A DNA stretch of 64,000 nucleotides, from NCBI RefSeq assembly GCF_900215325.1, contig NZ_OCMS01000001.1:558001-622000 (forward strand), read 5' to 3'. Under the pieces are notes generated by a model. The model had not been told where the DNA came from. It worked only from the letters and a program-made list of their open reading frames with translations, and did not search any database. Source of the DNA: Fibrobacter sp. UWB16 (GTDB lineage Bacteria > Fibrobacterota > Fibrobacteria > Fibrobacterales > Fibrobacteraceae). Within the stretch, counting starts at the first letter, position 1; every line of letters begins with the position of its first letter. Made by a program: the position numbers and the translations under genes. Of this stretch, positions 43,584 to 53,626 are shown in pieces.

Positions 43584-45531
43584 TGATATCACTCTCGGCT
43601 ATTTGATTCTATTGTTCCCGCTCATCACGTTCGTCGTGAACGGGCTTTTCCTCGGAAACAAGTGCGCGAAAGCAGCTGCGATTTTCGCAGTCGTCTGCAA
43701 CGGCCTTGCCTTTGCCGCCGCAGGCACACTCGCATTCCACTACTTCAGCTCGGACTTTGCACCGCAAAAGGCAATTCTGTTCGACCATACGTTTATCCCG
43801 TTCATCGGGGACCTGGTCGCAAGAATCGGTATGCTCGTAGACCCGCTCTCCGTAATGATGCTCGTGGTTGTCACGTTCATCAGCTTCATGGTGAATATCT
43901 ACAGCATCGGCTACATGCGCGAAGACCGCGCCGCCGGGCGTTTCTTTGCACTGCTCTCGTTGTTCAGCTTTAGCATGCTCGGACTCGTCATTGCGACAAA
44001 CCTTTTCCAGATGTTCATCTTCTGGGAACTCGTCGGCGTTTCGAGTTACCTGCTCATCGGTTTCTGGTACCACAAGCCAAGTGCCGTAAGCGCCTCCAAG
44101 CAGGCGTTCATCCTCACCCGCTTTGCCGATAGCTTCTTCTTGCTCGGCATTGTGCTCGTGAGCTACGTCGTCGGCAGTTTCGACTTTTCGACGCTCAATT
44201 CGCTCAGCCTCATTGACTTCCAGAAGCAGTTCATCAACCTCGGCCTTGTGACAATCCCGAAATCCGAAGCACTCGTTCTCGGTTCCATATTGATTTTCAC
44301 CGGTGGCTGGGGCAAGTCCGCCATGTTCCCGATGCATATTTGGCTCCCGAACGCCATGGAAGGTCCGACGCCCGTCAGCTCTATCATTCACAGTGCAACG
44401 ATGGTCGTCGCAGGCGTTTACCTTGTCGCTCGACTCTTCCCGTTCTTTGCCATTTGCGATAACGCCCTCACGCTCATCATGTGGGTCGGCGCATTCACGA
44501 TGGTATTCGCCGCCGTCATCGCCTGCACGCAAAAGGACATCAAGCGCATCCTCGCCTATTCCACGCTTTCGCAGCTCGGTTACATGATGTTTGCGCTTGG
44601 CGCTTGCAAGATTGGCCAGGTCATCGCCGTTACCGGTTGGACCGCTTCGACGTTCCACATCTTCACGCACGCCTTCTTCAAGTGCAGCTTGTTCCTCATC
44701 GCCGGTAGCTTAATCCATCAGGTCGGCACGAACGACCTCGATGCCATGGGCGGTCTCGGAAAGAAGATGAAGCTCACTTACGCTTGCACGCTTATTTCGA
44801 TTCTCGCGATTTCGGGCATTCCGCCGTTCTCCGGATTCTTCTCCAAGGACGAAATCATTCTCGCCGCATTCCAGGGGCATCATTACGTCGTCTTTGGTCT
44901 TGCACTCCTCACGAGCGGTCTCACAACATTCTACATGTTCCGTCTGTTCTTCCTGGCGTTCCATGGCGCACCGCGTCACGAAGGCGTCAAGGCAGGCCAT
45001 GTGCATGAAGATTTCGCGATGACACTCCCGATTGCCATCCTTGCGATTCCGGCACTTTTGAGCGGTATCCTCGGCAAGGGCATTTTTGAAAAGTTCTTTG
45101 TTCCGGGCCAGTTGAATGTTCCGCAGCTCGTCAAGCTCGAACATGCTGAATGGCTCCCGTTTGTCGCCGTCGGCATTGCCGTTATCGCTCTCGTGATTGC
45201 CTGGGTGCTTTACGCAAGCCCGTGGGCAAAAGTCCAGCGCGCACTCGATGAATCCAACCGCAGTGGCATCTACAAAGTCATTTACCACAAGTTCTATTTC
45301 GATGAAATGTACTACGCCGTCGTCCGCCAGTTTATCTTTGGCGGTATCGCCCGCGTTGCCCGCGCATTCAACGATTACGTGATTGAAGGACTCCTCGCCT
45401 TTACGGTCTGGTTTGTCCACAAGCTCGGTGACTTGGTCCGTTTTGCCCAGGCCGGCTACCTGCCGTTCTACTTGGGTACTTTGATTGTTGGCGTTCTCCT
45501 TTGGCGATTCTTCGGCCAGCTTCCCCTGTAA
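43576..45531 (+). CDS. nuoL: Complex I subunit NuoL
   Basis: The largest antiporter-like subunit, 651 aa, with about 16 hydrophobic helices and a long C-terminal lateral helix region. Recognisable segments are FIFWELVGVSSYLLIGFW, GKSAMFPMHIWLPNAMEGPTPVS, CTQKDIKRILAYSTLSQLGYMM and HAFFKCSLFLIAGS. The length is normal for the subunit. Confidence 0.96.
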   Translation: MIDDITLGYLILLFPLITFVVNGLFLGNKCAKAAAIFAVVCNGLAFAAAGTLAFHYFSSDFAPQKAILFDHTFIPFIGDLVARIGMLVDPLSVMMLVVVTFISFMVNIYSIGYMREDRAAGRFFALLSLFSFSMLGLVIATNLFQMFIFWELVGVSSYLLIGFWYHKPSAVSASKQAFILTRFADSFFLLGIVLVSYVVGSFDFSTLNSLSLIDFQKQFINLGLVTIPKSEALVLGSILIFTGGWGKSAMFPMHIWLPNAMEGPTPVSSIIHSATMVVAGVYLVARLFPFFAICDNALTLIMWVGAFTMVFAAVIACTQKDIKRILAYSTLSQLGYMMFALGACKIGQVIAVTGWTASTFHIFTHAFFKCSLFLIAGSLIHQVGTNDLDAMGGLGKKMKLTYACTLISILAISGIPPFSGFFSKDEIILAAFQGHHYVVFGLALLTSGLTTFYMFRLFFLAFHGAPRHEGVKAGHVHEDFAMTLPIAILAIPALLSGILGKGIFEKFFVPGQLNVPQLVKLEHAEWLPFVAVGIAVIALVIAWVLYASPWAKVQRALDESNRSGIYKVIYHKFYFDEMYYAVVRQFIFGGIARVARAFNDYVIEGLLAFTVWFVHKLGDLVRFAQAGYLPFYLGTLIVGVLLWRFFGQLPL

Positions 45532-45540
45532 GGCGCACCC

Positions 45541-47055
45541 ATGAATACAATACTTTTTAACTCCATTTGGGTCCTCCCCCTCTTAACGGTTCTCGCCTGC
45601 GTACTGATCCCTGCCACATACGAAAAGACGCTCCGAACCATCCACGTCACGTCAGCAACGATTGTCCTTGCAATTGTCTGCTACTTGACTTACGCCATCT
45701 ACGCTCTCTCGGGAACTCCGACAGATCCGGCAGCTGCACCGCTTGCGCTCCGATTCTTCACGGACATCCCGTGGCTCTCGATGTTCAACGCCCACTACAT
45801 TGTTGGCGCCGACGGTCTCAACATGCTATTGCTTGCACTCACGGCGTTTATCGTCTGGGCAGGCGTACTTGTAAGCCTCAAGATCAAAGGGAATCAGAAG
45901 ATTTTCTTTGCGCTTATCCAGCTTTTGGCAACAAGCGTTTACGGCGTGTACATGAGCTTTGACTTGGTGCTCTTCTTCGTGTTCTACGAAATGGAAGCAC
46001 TCTGCATGTACTTGATGATTGCCTGCTACGGCAGTGGCAAGCGCGACTACGGTGGTAAAAAGCTCACGTTGACGCTTGCGTTTGGCTCTTCGATGATTCT
46101 AGCAACGCTCTTCGGACTTTACTTCGAAAGTGGCGCCACAAGCTGGAACCTCATTGAAATTGCAAAGACGACGCTCCCGATGGATTTCCAGATGTGGGCA
46201 TTCCCGCTCATGTTCATGGGATTCGCCGTTTCGAGTTCACTCTTCCCGTTCCACTTCTGGAGTCCGGACGGTCACTCCGCCGCACCGACTGCCGTTTCAA
46301 TGCTCGCCGCCGGCGTGATGATGAAAATGGGTGCCTACGGATGCCTCCGCGTTGCGATGTTCCTCATGCCCGAAGCCGCCAAGATTTGGCTCCCGTACGT
46401 TGTAGCGCTCCTCATCTTTAACGTGGTTCTCGGCCCGTTTATTGCCATCCGCCACAAAGACCTCAAGTACATCACCGCTTACAGTTCCATCAGCCACTTG
46501 GGCCTCATCTTCCTCGGACTTGCAGCCCTCACGCCGATTGGACTTCGCGGCGCTAGCCTCCAGATGATTTCTCACGGTTTCTTGACTGGGCTTTTCTTCG
46601 CGACTATCGGCATGATTTACGAACGCACCCACACCCGCGACATCACGGAAATGGGCGGTATCATGCGCAAGATGCCGTTCCTCGGCGTTGGCTTTGTGCT
46701 TGCCGGTTTTGCAGGTCTTGGCCTCCCGGGCTTTAGCGGATTCATTGCCGAAAGCACCATCTTCATTGGCGCGTTCCAGCAAGATTCTACGCTCACTCGC
46801 ATCGTGACGATTCTCGCGATTCTCTCCATCACGACGACCGCCGTCTACATTTTGCAAACCGCGAACCGCATGCTTCACGGCCCGCTCCCGCAGAAGTACG
46901 AAGACCTCACCGATGGATGCTTCCGCGAAAAGTTGGTCATTGTCGTTCTCGTTGCCTGCTTGTTGTTCATCGGTGTTTGCCCCGGCTGGATTTCGGAACT
47001 CTTAGACCAGAGCATTGCACCTATCTTTGAAAAGATTTCATCGGCAGGTTTATAG
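45541..47055 (+). CDS. nuoM: Complex I subunit NuoM
   Basis: The second antiporter-like subunit, 504 aa. Motifs include FYEMEALCMYLMIACYG, SLFPFHFWSPDGHSAAPTAVS (recognised by FPFHFW) and the conserved KDLKYITAYSSISHLGLI helix. GFAGLGLPGFSGFIAE is a further family segment. It begins 9 bp after nuoL. Confidence 0.96.
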   Translation: MNTILFNSIWVLPLLTVLACVLIPATYEKTLRTIHVTSATIVLAIVCYLTYAIYALSGTPTDPAAAPLALRFFTDIPWLSMFNAHYIVGADGLNMLLLALTAFIVWAGVLVSLKIKGNQKIFFALIQLLATSVYGVYMSFDLVLFFVFYEMEALCMYLMIACYGSGKRDYGGKKLTLTLAFGSSMILATLFGLYFESGATSWNLIEIAKTTLPMDFQMWAFPLMFMGFAVSSSLFPFHFWSPDGHSAAPTAVSMLAAGVMMKMGAYGCLRVAMFLMPEAAKIWLPYVVALLIFNVVLGPFIAIRHKDLKYITAYSSISHLGLIFLGLAALTPIGLRGASLQMISHGFLTGLFFATIGMIYERTHTRDITEMGGIMRKMPFLGVGFVLAGFAGLGLPGFSGFIAESTIFIGAFQQDSTLTRIVTILAILSITTTAVYILQTANRMLHGPLPQKYEDLTDGCFREKLVIVVLVACLLFIGVCPGWISELLDQSIAPIFEKISSAGL

Positions 47056-47066
47056 TAGGTTTAATT

Positions 47067-48509
47067 ATGACAAATTTTGCAATTCCAAACTTCATTCTAC
47101 CTGACGTTTTGCTGCTGATTTTCCCGTTCGTCGTGATTGGGATACGCCTTTTCGTGACTACACAATCCAAAGTCCCTTGGCGCATGGCAAACATCGGCTT
47201 TATCGCCATTTTCTTCTTGCTGAACTTCATCCCGCTCGCGAGCGGCAACGGAAGATTATTTATCTGTAACTGGAAGGTCGATGACTTTGGCGTGCTCATG
47301 CGCGAAGTGCTCATGGTGAGCGCATTGCTTGGCATGTGGCTTTCCAAGGATTACTTTGAACACGGCGCCGACAAGAAGCCGCCTATGCACCAGATTGCCG
47401 AATTCATCGGCGCCATTGCATTTGCGACATTCGGCGGATTCACGGTCGTGAGTGCTTGCGACTTGCTCACATTCTTCCTCGGCCTCGAAATCGCAACCAT
47501 CCCGATGTACGCCCTTGCCGCTTGGAACAAGCGCGACCAATACGGCTCTGAAGCCGCTACCAAGTACATCTTGATGGGATCTGTCGCCACAGCATTTGAA
47601 CTGTTTGGCTTCAGCTACCTCTATGGTTTCTCAGGGAGCCTCCACTTCAACGAGATCCAGGCCGCTGTCGCAAGCGGTTCTAGCCCGCTCCTCTGGATTG
47701 CCGTGCTGTTCCTCTTCTGCGGAATCGGATTCAAGCTCACGCTGTTCCCGTTCTACACCTGGGCTCCGGACGTTTACGAAGGCGCTCCGACGCCGGTAAC
47801 CGCCGTGCTTTCCGTCACCTCGAAAGCAACCGCCATTGCGTTCCTCGTCGTGCTCGTCTATGGCCCGCTCTCCCCAATTCAAGACAAGATAGCACCGCTC
47901 ATTGCGCTCCTCGCAGGCGTCACGCTCTTTGTCGGAAACCTCGGCGCACTCAAGCAAAGCCGCCTCCGCCGCTTCATGGCTTACAGCTCCATCGCTCAGG
48001 CAGGCTACATCATGATTGCCTTGCTTGGTCCTGCAACAACCGCAAAGACAGCAATCATCTATTACCTCTTTGTCTATGCCGTTTCAAACTACCTCGCATT
48101 CTTCGTGTTCGGCATCATTGGTCATCACCGAGAAGAAACATTCCAGTCGCTCCGCGGACTTTCAAAGCAAAACCCGAGCCTCGCCATCGCCCTTGCGATT
48201 TCGATGTTCAGCTTGGCCGGCATTCCGCCTCTCGCCGGTTTCTTTGGCAAGTTCCACCTGTTCTTCAGCGGAGCCTCGACAGGCCATTACGCACTCGTTG
48301 CATTCGCAGTCTTGAACAACGTCATTGCGCTCTTCTACTACTTGCAGCTCATCAAGGCCGCCTGGGTCGATGAACCTGACGGACATTTGAACCCTCTCCG
48401 CCTCACCAAGCGCCAGCGCGAAGTCATCATTTTGCTGAGCATCGCGGTAATCCTCCTCGGCTTTGTTCCTTTCCTGAGCAACAACATCTTTGCCGGGTTT
48501 ATGAATTAA
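47067..48509 (+). CDS. nuoN: Complex I subunit NuoN
   Basis: The third antiporter-like subunit, 480 aa, ends the operon. FFLGLEIATIPMYALAAW, LTLFPFYTWAPDVYEGAPTPV and RLRRFMAYSSIAQAGYI are diagnostic. A strong terminator follows 50 bp later. Confidence 0.96.
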   Translation: MTNFAIPNFILPDVLLLIFPFVVIGIRLFVTTQSKVPWRMANIGFIAIFFLLNFIPLASGNGRLFICNWKVDDFGVLMREVLMVSALLGMWLSKDYFEHGADKKPPMHQIAEFIGAIAFATFGGFTVVSACDLLTFFLGLEIATIPMYALAAWNKRDQYGSEAATKYILMGSVATAFELFGFSYLYGFSGSLHFNEIQAAVASGSSPLLWIAVLFLFCGIGFKLTLFPFYTWAPDVYEGAPTPVTAVLSVTSKATAIAFLVVLVYGPLSPIQDKIAPLIALLAGVTLFVGNLGALKQSRLRRFMAYSSIAQAGYIMIALLGPATTAKTAIIYYLFVYAVSNYLAFFVFGIIGHHREETFQSLRGLSKQNPSLAIALAISMFSLAGIPPLAGFFGKFHLFFSGASTGHYALVAFAVLNNVIALFYYLQLIKAAWVDEPDGHLNPLRLTKRQREVIILLSIAVILLGFVPFLSNNIFAGFMN

Positions 48510-48558
48510 ACAAGGGGAAACGCCTTGATTCTCCTAACGGAGAATGACATTACAATTT

Positions 48559-48587
48559 CGCCTCCGACTAAGTCGGAGGCGTTTTTT
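48559..48587. terminator. Terminator of the nuo operon
   Basis: CGCCTCCGAC and GTCGGAGGCG pair perfectly over 10 bp with a TAA loop, followed by six T. The opposite strand has no comparable T run, so it mainly serves nuoN. Confidence 0.92.
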
Positions 48588-48619
48588 ATTTTTAGTTTAT
48601 TGTTACTAGAATTTTAGGC

Positions 48620-50443
48620 TTAGTCCTGCAAGCAACGTATAGAGTAGGCATAGTCCTTTTGGAAGTAGCCACCATTGTTCACGCTGTTGCTGCTGGATTT
48701 CATAGTCCTGGTGTAGCCGTAACTCCTATTTTCATCCCACTGTTTGGCACCCCAGAAGCCTGCGTGATTGCCATCAGTGGTGAAGGCAAAATTGACATAC
48801 TTAAAGCCTGCAGGGAGCGCCGAGAAACCGTACGCATCCTCGTTCTCGATGCCATCAACCGCTTTCCAAAGAGTCTGGGCCTTGAGTTTCTGACCCGCCG
48901 TGGAAATCCCGCCCACAGCGTCGATCAGGGTATCCCATTCCACATCGCTCGGCACATGCCAGCCGTCCGGGCAAATGCCCTGAACGTAGCCCGTGCCAAG
49001 GTCGCAGTCATGATTGCTACCGCACTCGTTCTCAGGCTTGCCCATGGCAGTGGCCCAGGTGTACAAGCGACCGTAGGTGTCGCAGTCGCCTCCATCAAAA
49101 TCACCACTTTTGCGATTGCCACCGCACCAGCTGTCTTCAATTTCATAGTTCAGGTTTTCAGCCATCCAGATCTGTTTGCCGATTTTCACCATCTTGTAGA
49201 CTCGTTCCACAACATCGCCTCGCTTTGCGCAGAACTGCGTTTCAAGGTCATATTCACTTTCTCCACAAGTATATTTCTGTAATTCGTTTTCTACGCATTC
49301 AAACTTCATAGGGTTGTAATCCTTGCCGTCGCATAGGTCATACACAACCTTAGCATAACAGAACTGAGCATCCATGTCATAGAGACGATCTTCGCAATCT
49401 TCAGAATTGCATTCCGAAGGGCACGACTTCAGTCGTTTTCCGTCCTTACAGATGACTTCGCTCGGATTATAGGCCTTTCCGCCACACAGTTCAAGGACAG
49501 CAAAGACTCCTTCTTTTTCATTGAAATTGCAGAAGTGGGTTTCCGGATCAAAAGGTTCATTGTTGCATGTGCCCTTGTAGAACTTTTCAATCTGGACATT
49601 CTCACCCTTGCCGCACTCAAGCGTAACGACACCAGCCTTGTCGCCAACAACCCTGCAAGCATCGTCACTGGCATCTTTTCCATTTGAGCCGTCCTTGATG
49701 ACGACCGGTTCGGATTTGCCACAGGTTATTTCAACGCCGCCTTCGACCGACTTGGTCGAGCAGCTTTCGCCCGCAGGGCCGGTAACGCTTTCGCCGTCTT
49801 TTCCATTCGTAATCGTAACGGTTTTATCACCGCAAGTCAAGTCGTAGCCGTTCTTTTGTTCATTGACTTTGATGGAGCAACTTGAACCCTGTGCGCCCGC
49901 CAGCGAAGCAAGCCACTCGGCTTCAGTTCCCTTGAAACCGTTTTCCTTTGCAATTTCGTAAGCAGACTTGCCGTTTGAGCCATTCGAGCCATTGGTTCCG
50001 TTTTTACCATCGGCTCCTTTAGCACCGTCCTTACCATTCAAGAGAGTCCCGACCTTTTTGCCACCGCATAGCACGTCATACCCGGAACCGTCTTTCAGCG
50101 CCTCTACAGTACAGGATGTTCCATCCTTACCGTCTTTGCCATCAGCACCATTTTTGCCATCCTTGCCATTGGCTCCATCCTTACCGTCAGAACCTTTGAC
50201 TTCAGAGAGATTCACCTCTTTCCAGACGCTGTCGGCACAGAAGTAAATAGCATCGGAACTATCGACATAAACCATGCGGCCTTTGTTCTTGGAATTGCAA
50301 TCGCCCAGGTCTTTAAACGATGCAACCGTATTTAAATCGGCATTTGTAAGTTGGTCAAGTTCTTCACCGCAAGCGGTCAAAAGAGCCGTTGCAGATAATG
50401 TACCTGCAAGCGAGATGAACAACTTTTTAGTTTTCGTATTCAT
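48620..50443 (-). CDS. Collagen-like lipoprotein with FISUMP domain, copy 1
   Basis: The 607-aa lipoprotein has Cys25 in LLTAC and AAAGGA 8 nt upstream. After a short N-terminal domain, three collagen-like Gly-X-Y blocks (GKDGKNGADGKDGKDG and similar) alternate with small Cys-containing modules of the kind DGSGYDVLCGGKKVG. One block includes AYEIAKENGFKGTEAEWLASL, a motif that accompanies bacterial collagen-like repeats. A cysteine-rich region precedes the C-terminal FISUMP domain (MVKIGKQIWMAENLNYE, CPDGWHVPSD, FSALPAGFKY, YSIRCLQD). Likely surface-exposed; function unknown. It follows its paralogue by 35 bp. Confidence 0.88.
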   Translation of the reverse strand: MNTKTKKLFISLAGTLSATALLTACGEELDQLTNADLNTVASFKDLGDCNSKNKGRMVYVDSSDAIYFCADSVWKEVNLSEVKGSDGKDGANGKDGKNGADGKDGKDGTSCTVEALKDGSGYDVLCGGKKVGTLLNGKDGAKGADGKNGTNGSNGSNGKSAYEIAKENGFKGTEAEWLASLAGAQGSSCSIKVNEQKNGYDLTCGDKTVTITNGKDGESVTGPAGESCSTKSVEGGVEITCGKSEPVVIKDGSNGKDASDDACRVVGDKAGVVTLECGKGENVQIEKFYKGTCNNEPFDPETHFCNFNEKEGVFAVLELCGGKAYNPSEVICKDGKRLKSCPSECNSEDCEDRLYDMDAQFCYAKVVYDLCDGKDYNPMKFECVENELQKYTCGESEYDLETQFCAKRGDVVERVYKMVKIGKQIWMAENLNYEIEDSWCGGNRKSGDFDGGDCDTYGRLYTWATAMGKPENECGSNHDCDLGTGYVQGICPDGWHVPSDVEWDTLIDAVGGISTAGQKLKAQTLWKAVDGIENEDAYGFSALPAGFKYVNFAFTTDGNHAGFWGAKQWDENRSYGYTRTMKSSSNSVNNGGYFQKDYAYSIRCLQD

Positions 50444-50478
50444 AATATCATTCCTTTATGAGAGATTGCGGTAAAAAC

Positions 50479-52278
50479 CTACGGTTCATCCTTCAAGCAG
50501 CGAACCGAAATAGCATAACTCTTGATCAATTCATCAAGTGAACCCTTGTCAGATCCAGAGAACAAACTGAAAAAGTGCACATAGCTGCCAAAACCGGACT
50601 CTAAAGTACTCCAAAAGTATGCGCCGTCATCTTCGTTTACATAACGCCCCAAGTCGGTTCTTGCGCCAGCAGGCAAAGCCGAGAACAAATAAGTCACCCC
50701 GCCTTCGCTTGACTTAAGATTCTTACAGACTTCGTTATCTTCCCTCCAATCTGTAAAAGTCGGATCCACGCTAGAAGCAAGAGTCTTAAACTCATCCGCA
50801 TCCGGCAGATGCCAGCCATCGGGGCATGCACCCTGCACGTAGCCCGAACCCAAGTCGCAAGATTCATCACCGCCACACTCTTCTTCAGTCTTGCCCATAG
50901 CGGCAGCCCAAGTATACACGCGGCCGTACTTCGCGCAATCGCCATCTGTCGTTCCCGATCCGCCACCACACCAGCTATTTTCTGTTTCATAGTTCAGGTT
51001 CTCGGCCATCCAGGTCTGCTCGCCGATTTTCACAATATTGTAGGCACGTTCTTCCACGCCGCCTCTCGTTGCACAGAACTGCTTCTCTAGGTCTAATTTG
51101 CTTCCTCCGCAAACAATTTTTTCCAACTTGTTATTCTTGCACCTGTACATCGTGGGGTCGTAATCCTTGCCGTCGCACAGGTCATACAAATCAATACCAT
51201 AGCAGAACTGGACATCTACATCATAACGGTGATAAGTGCATCCTTCAGAATTACATTCCAAATGGCACAACTTCTGCAGCTTACCTTCTTCACAGAGGTC
51301 ATCGCCTGGAATATAGGTCCTTCCACCGCACAGTTCCACGACAGAAAAGGTTCGTTCTTCTTCATTGAAATAGCAGAAATGGGTTTCCGGATCAAAAGGC
51401 TCGTTGTTGCATGTGGCCTTGTAGAGTTTTTTAGTCCGAACGTCCTCGCCCTCGCGGCACTCAAACGTAACAACTCCACCCTTGTCGCTAACGATCTTGC
51501 AGCCATCATCACTTGCGTCTAATCCGTTCGTGCCATTCTGAATTACGACCGGTTCCGAATCGCCACAGGTAATTACAACGCTACCTTCAATAGATCTAGC
51601 CGAGCAACTTTCACCCGCAGGTCCGGTAACGCTTTTGCCGTCTTTTCCATTCGTAAGCGTAACGGTTTTATCACCGCAAACCAAATCAAAGCCATTCTTT
51701 TCTTCATTGGCTTTGACGGAACAACTTGAACCCTGCGCACCCGTCAGCGAAGCAAGCCAATCAGCTTCTGTACCCTTGAAGCCGTTTTCCTTGGCTATTT
51801 CGTATGCAGACTTGCCATTTGAGCCGTTAGTGCCATTCTTGCCGTCAGCACCTTTTGCGCCGTCCTTACCGTTCGTGATTGTTCCGACCTTTTTGCCAGC
51901 ACATAGTACGTCATACCCAGAGCCGTCTTTCAGAGCCTCTACAATACAGGATGTTCCATTTGTCCCATCCTTGCCGTTAGTTCCATTCTTGCCGTCGGCG
52001 CCGTTTTTGCCATCCTTGCCGTCAACACCCTTGGCTTCCGAGAAATTCACCTCTTTCCAGACACTGTCGGCACAGAAGTAAATAGCATCGGAACTATCAA
52101 CATAAACCATACGACCTTTGTTTTTAGAATTACAATTGCCCAGGTCCTTAAGCGATGCGACCGTATTTAAGTCGGAATTTGTAAGTTGAGCGAGTTCTTC
52201 GCCGCAAGAGGTCAAAAGAGCCGTTGCAGACAGCGCACCTGCAAGCGCGACCAGCATCTTTTGGGTTCTGGTTTTCAT
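50479..52278 (-). CDS. Collagen-like lipoprotein with FISUMP domain, copy 2
   Basis: The 599-aa paralogue has the same order of parts: lipoprotein signal (Cys25 in LLTSC), DSSDAIYFCADSVWKEV domain, Gly-X-Y blocks with Asn-Gly-Thr and Lys-Asp-Gly units, a cysteine-rich region and a FISUMP domain ending YAISVRCLKDEP. The first half is nearly identical to copy 1. The C-terminal FISUMP halves differ much more, as expected if they bind different partners. The promoter is probably the TATATTTTG box near 52362 on the minus strand; both copies are likely in one transcript. Confidence 0.88.
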   Translation of the reverse strand: MKTRTQKMLVALAGALSATALLTSCGEELAQLTNSDLNTVASLKDLGNCNSKNKGRMVYVDSSDAIYFCADSVWKEVNFSEAKGVDGKDGKNGADGKNGTNGKDGTNGTSCIVEALKDGSGYDVLCAGKKVGTITNGKDGAKGADGKNGTNGSNGKSAYEIAKENGFKGTEADWLASLTGAQGSSCSVKANEEKNGFDLVCGDKTVTLTNGKDGKSVTGPAGESCSARSIEGSVVITCGDSEPVVIQNGTNGLDASDDGCKIVSDKGGVVTFECREGEDVRTKKLYKATCNNEPFDPETHFCYFNEEERTFSVVELCGGRTYIPGDDLCEEGKLQKLCHLECNSEGCTYHRYDVDVQFCYGIDLYDLCDGKDYDPTMYRCKNNKLEKIVCGGSKLDLEKQFCATRGGVEERAYNIVKIGEQTWMAENLNYETENSWCGGGSGTTDGDCAKYGRVYTWAAAMGKTEEECGGDESCDLGSGYVQGACPDGWHLPDADEFKTLASSVDPTFTDWREDNEVCKNLKSSEGGVTYLFSALPAGARTDLGRYVNEDDGAYFWSTLESGFGSYVHFFSLFSGSDKGSLDELIKSYAISVRCLKDEP

Positions 52279-52432
52279 GTCATTGTTCCCTTTGGTTAAA
52301 CTTGTAACAAAACCGCATAAAAATAAGTGTTTTGTAAGAATAAAAACATCACGGACAAAATATAGCTATACCAATGAAATTGTCAAGGATTTTGACAACA
52401 AATTGCCACAGTCGCAAGTGGCAGAATCAATG

Positions 52433-52475
52433 AAAAAAAACATCCGAGGTCTTTGATTGACCTCGGATTAGTTTT
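52433..52475 (-). terminator. Terminator of the Rpn-family gene
   Basis: Minus-strand arms AATCCGAGGTC and GACCTCGGATG enclose a short loop, followed by a T run. Confidence 0.75.
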
Positions 52476-52510
52476 ACTGTCATTGGCTTTTTTAATGCCT
52501 AGAGCATTAA

Positions 52511-53440
52511 TTACTTTTGATCGATTTCCGCTTTAATCGCTAAGACATCAGCTTCAGAAAGCTTTGAAACGCGTACGACCTTTTCTACAGAATCACCTTC
52601 AATAAGCAAATCTTTTGCCACTTCGCGAGCCTTTTGATTACGGCCTCGATCAAGGGCGGCCTTGTTGATTGCATATTCATCCCATTTGGCTTTCTGCGCT
52701 TCATCAATCATTTTCTGTTCCTCTTTCGATAATTTAGCCAAATATGCACTTGAAAACAAGAGCTCAAATGCCGTATTGGCATACTGCTTGGGCATTTGCG
52801 TCATGTTTTTCATGTTCTTGAGCGCGTAAAGCCCCCTGTCTAGCGTTGTTTCAAGTTGGTCCAGAGGCTTGTTGAACTTCGGAAGTTCCACAAAAGCGAA
52901 AGAAAGGACATCGCTAACGCTAGCCCCATTGATTTCACGGATCTTGGCACGGCGGATATAGCGGTCATCGACAAATACATTGAATTCCATAAAAACTACT
53001 GTAACAACAGGTTTCAGCTCATAATTGTACTTTTGTCCACGTTCGCCCTGCGCAATGACAGTCTGCGATGCGTAATAAATCGCACGGTTGACAATGTTTT
53101 CTTGCATAAGGAGCTGCACTTCGATAATAAAGCGTCGCTGTGCCGAATCGATGCAGTACAAGTCAAAGACTGTTGTCCGGTTTTCATTTGACCCATTATT
53201 GAATTCCTTATCGCGGGACTGAACGTCCACAATCGGCGATGATATTTCTCCTTCAAGCACAGCATTCAAGAGCGCTATCAGACAAACCTTGTTCTTAGTG
53301 TCGGGATTGAAGGCTTTCTTGAATGTCCTGTCCGTAAGAAGGTCTGCAAAGACTCCCGCTCCCCTATATTCCTCATAAGTTCTTGCCTCGCTAATTGTTT
53401 TTCCCCAATGGGCTTCTGTAATGTTATTGTTGTTTTCCAT
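52511..53440 (-). CDS. Rpn-family PD-(D/E)XK nuclease / putative transposase
   Basis: The 309-aa protein belongs to the family annotated as PD-(D/E)XK nuclease family transposase or Rpn (recombination-promoting nuclease). GVFADLLTDRTFKKAFN and LLNAVLEGEI open the domain. The active site is TVFDLYCIDSAQRRFIIEVQ (Asp, then Glu-x-Gln), followed by RAIYYASQTVIAQGERGQKYNYELKPVVTV (typical in parts). A helical tail ends the protein. Such genes are multicopy in Bacteroidetes and Fibrobacter. No terminal repeats were found, so mobility of this copy is not shown. Confidence 0.85.
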   Translation of the reverse strand: MENNNNITEAHWGKTISEARTYEEYRGAGVFADLLTDRTFKKAFNPDTKNKVCLIALLNAVLEGEISSPIVDVQSRDKEFNNGSNENRTTVFDLYCIDSAQRRFIIEVQLLMQENIVNRAIYYASQTVIAQGERGQKYNYELKPVVTVVFMEFNVFVDDRYIRRAKIREINGASVSDVLSFAFVELPKFNKPLDQLETTLDRGLYALKNMKNMTQMPKQYANTAFELLFSSAYLAKLSKEEQKMIDEAQKAKWDEYAINKAALDRGRNQKAREVAKDLLIEGDSVEKVVRVSKLSEADVLAIKAEIDQK

Positions 53441-53566
53441 AGATATCCATTATTAAATTCCGAAAATGTCGGCTCATAGACAGAAAATTGCTCCCCATCC
53501 ATTATATTAACACGCATTTTTCGCGATTTTAGACCACAAATTTATTGTAAAATTGCGATTTATAAA

Positions 53567-53605
53567 AAAACACCCGAGGTCTTTGGTAGACTTCGGGTGA
53601 GTTTT
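53567..53605 (-). terminator. Terminator of the Phd-type gene
   Basis: Minus-strand arms CACCCGAAGTC and GACCTCGGGTG with a short loop, followed by a T run. Confidence 0.75.
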
Positions 53606-53626
53606 TTAGTTTAATTGTGTTTATAA

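Noticed and set aside
43609-44670. 353-codon antisense frame across nuoL
   Set aside because: Composition is extremely rich in Asp, Glu and His, as expected for the complement of a membrane protein gene; nuoL is certain.
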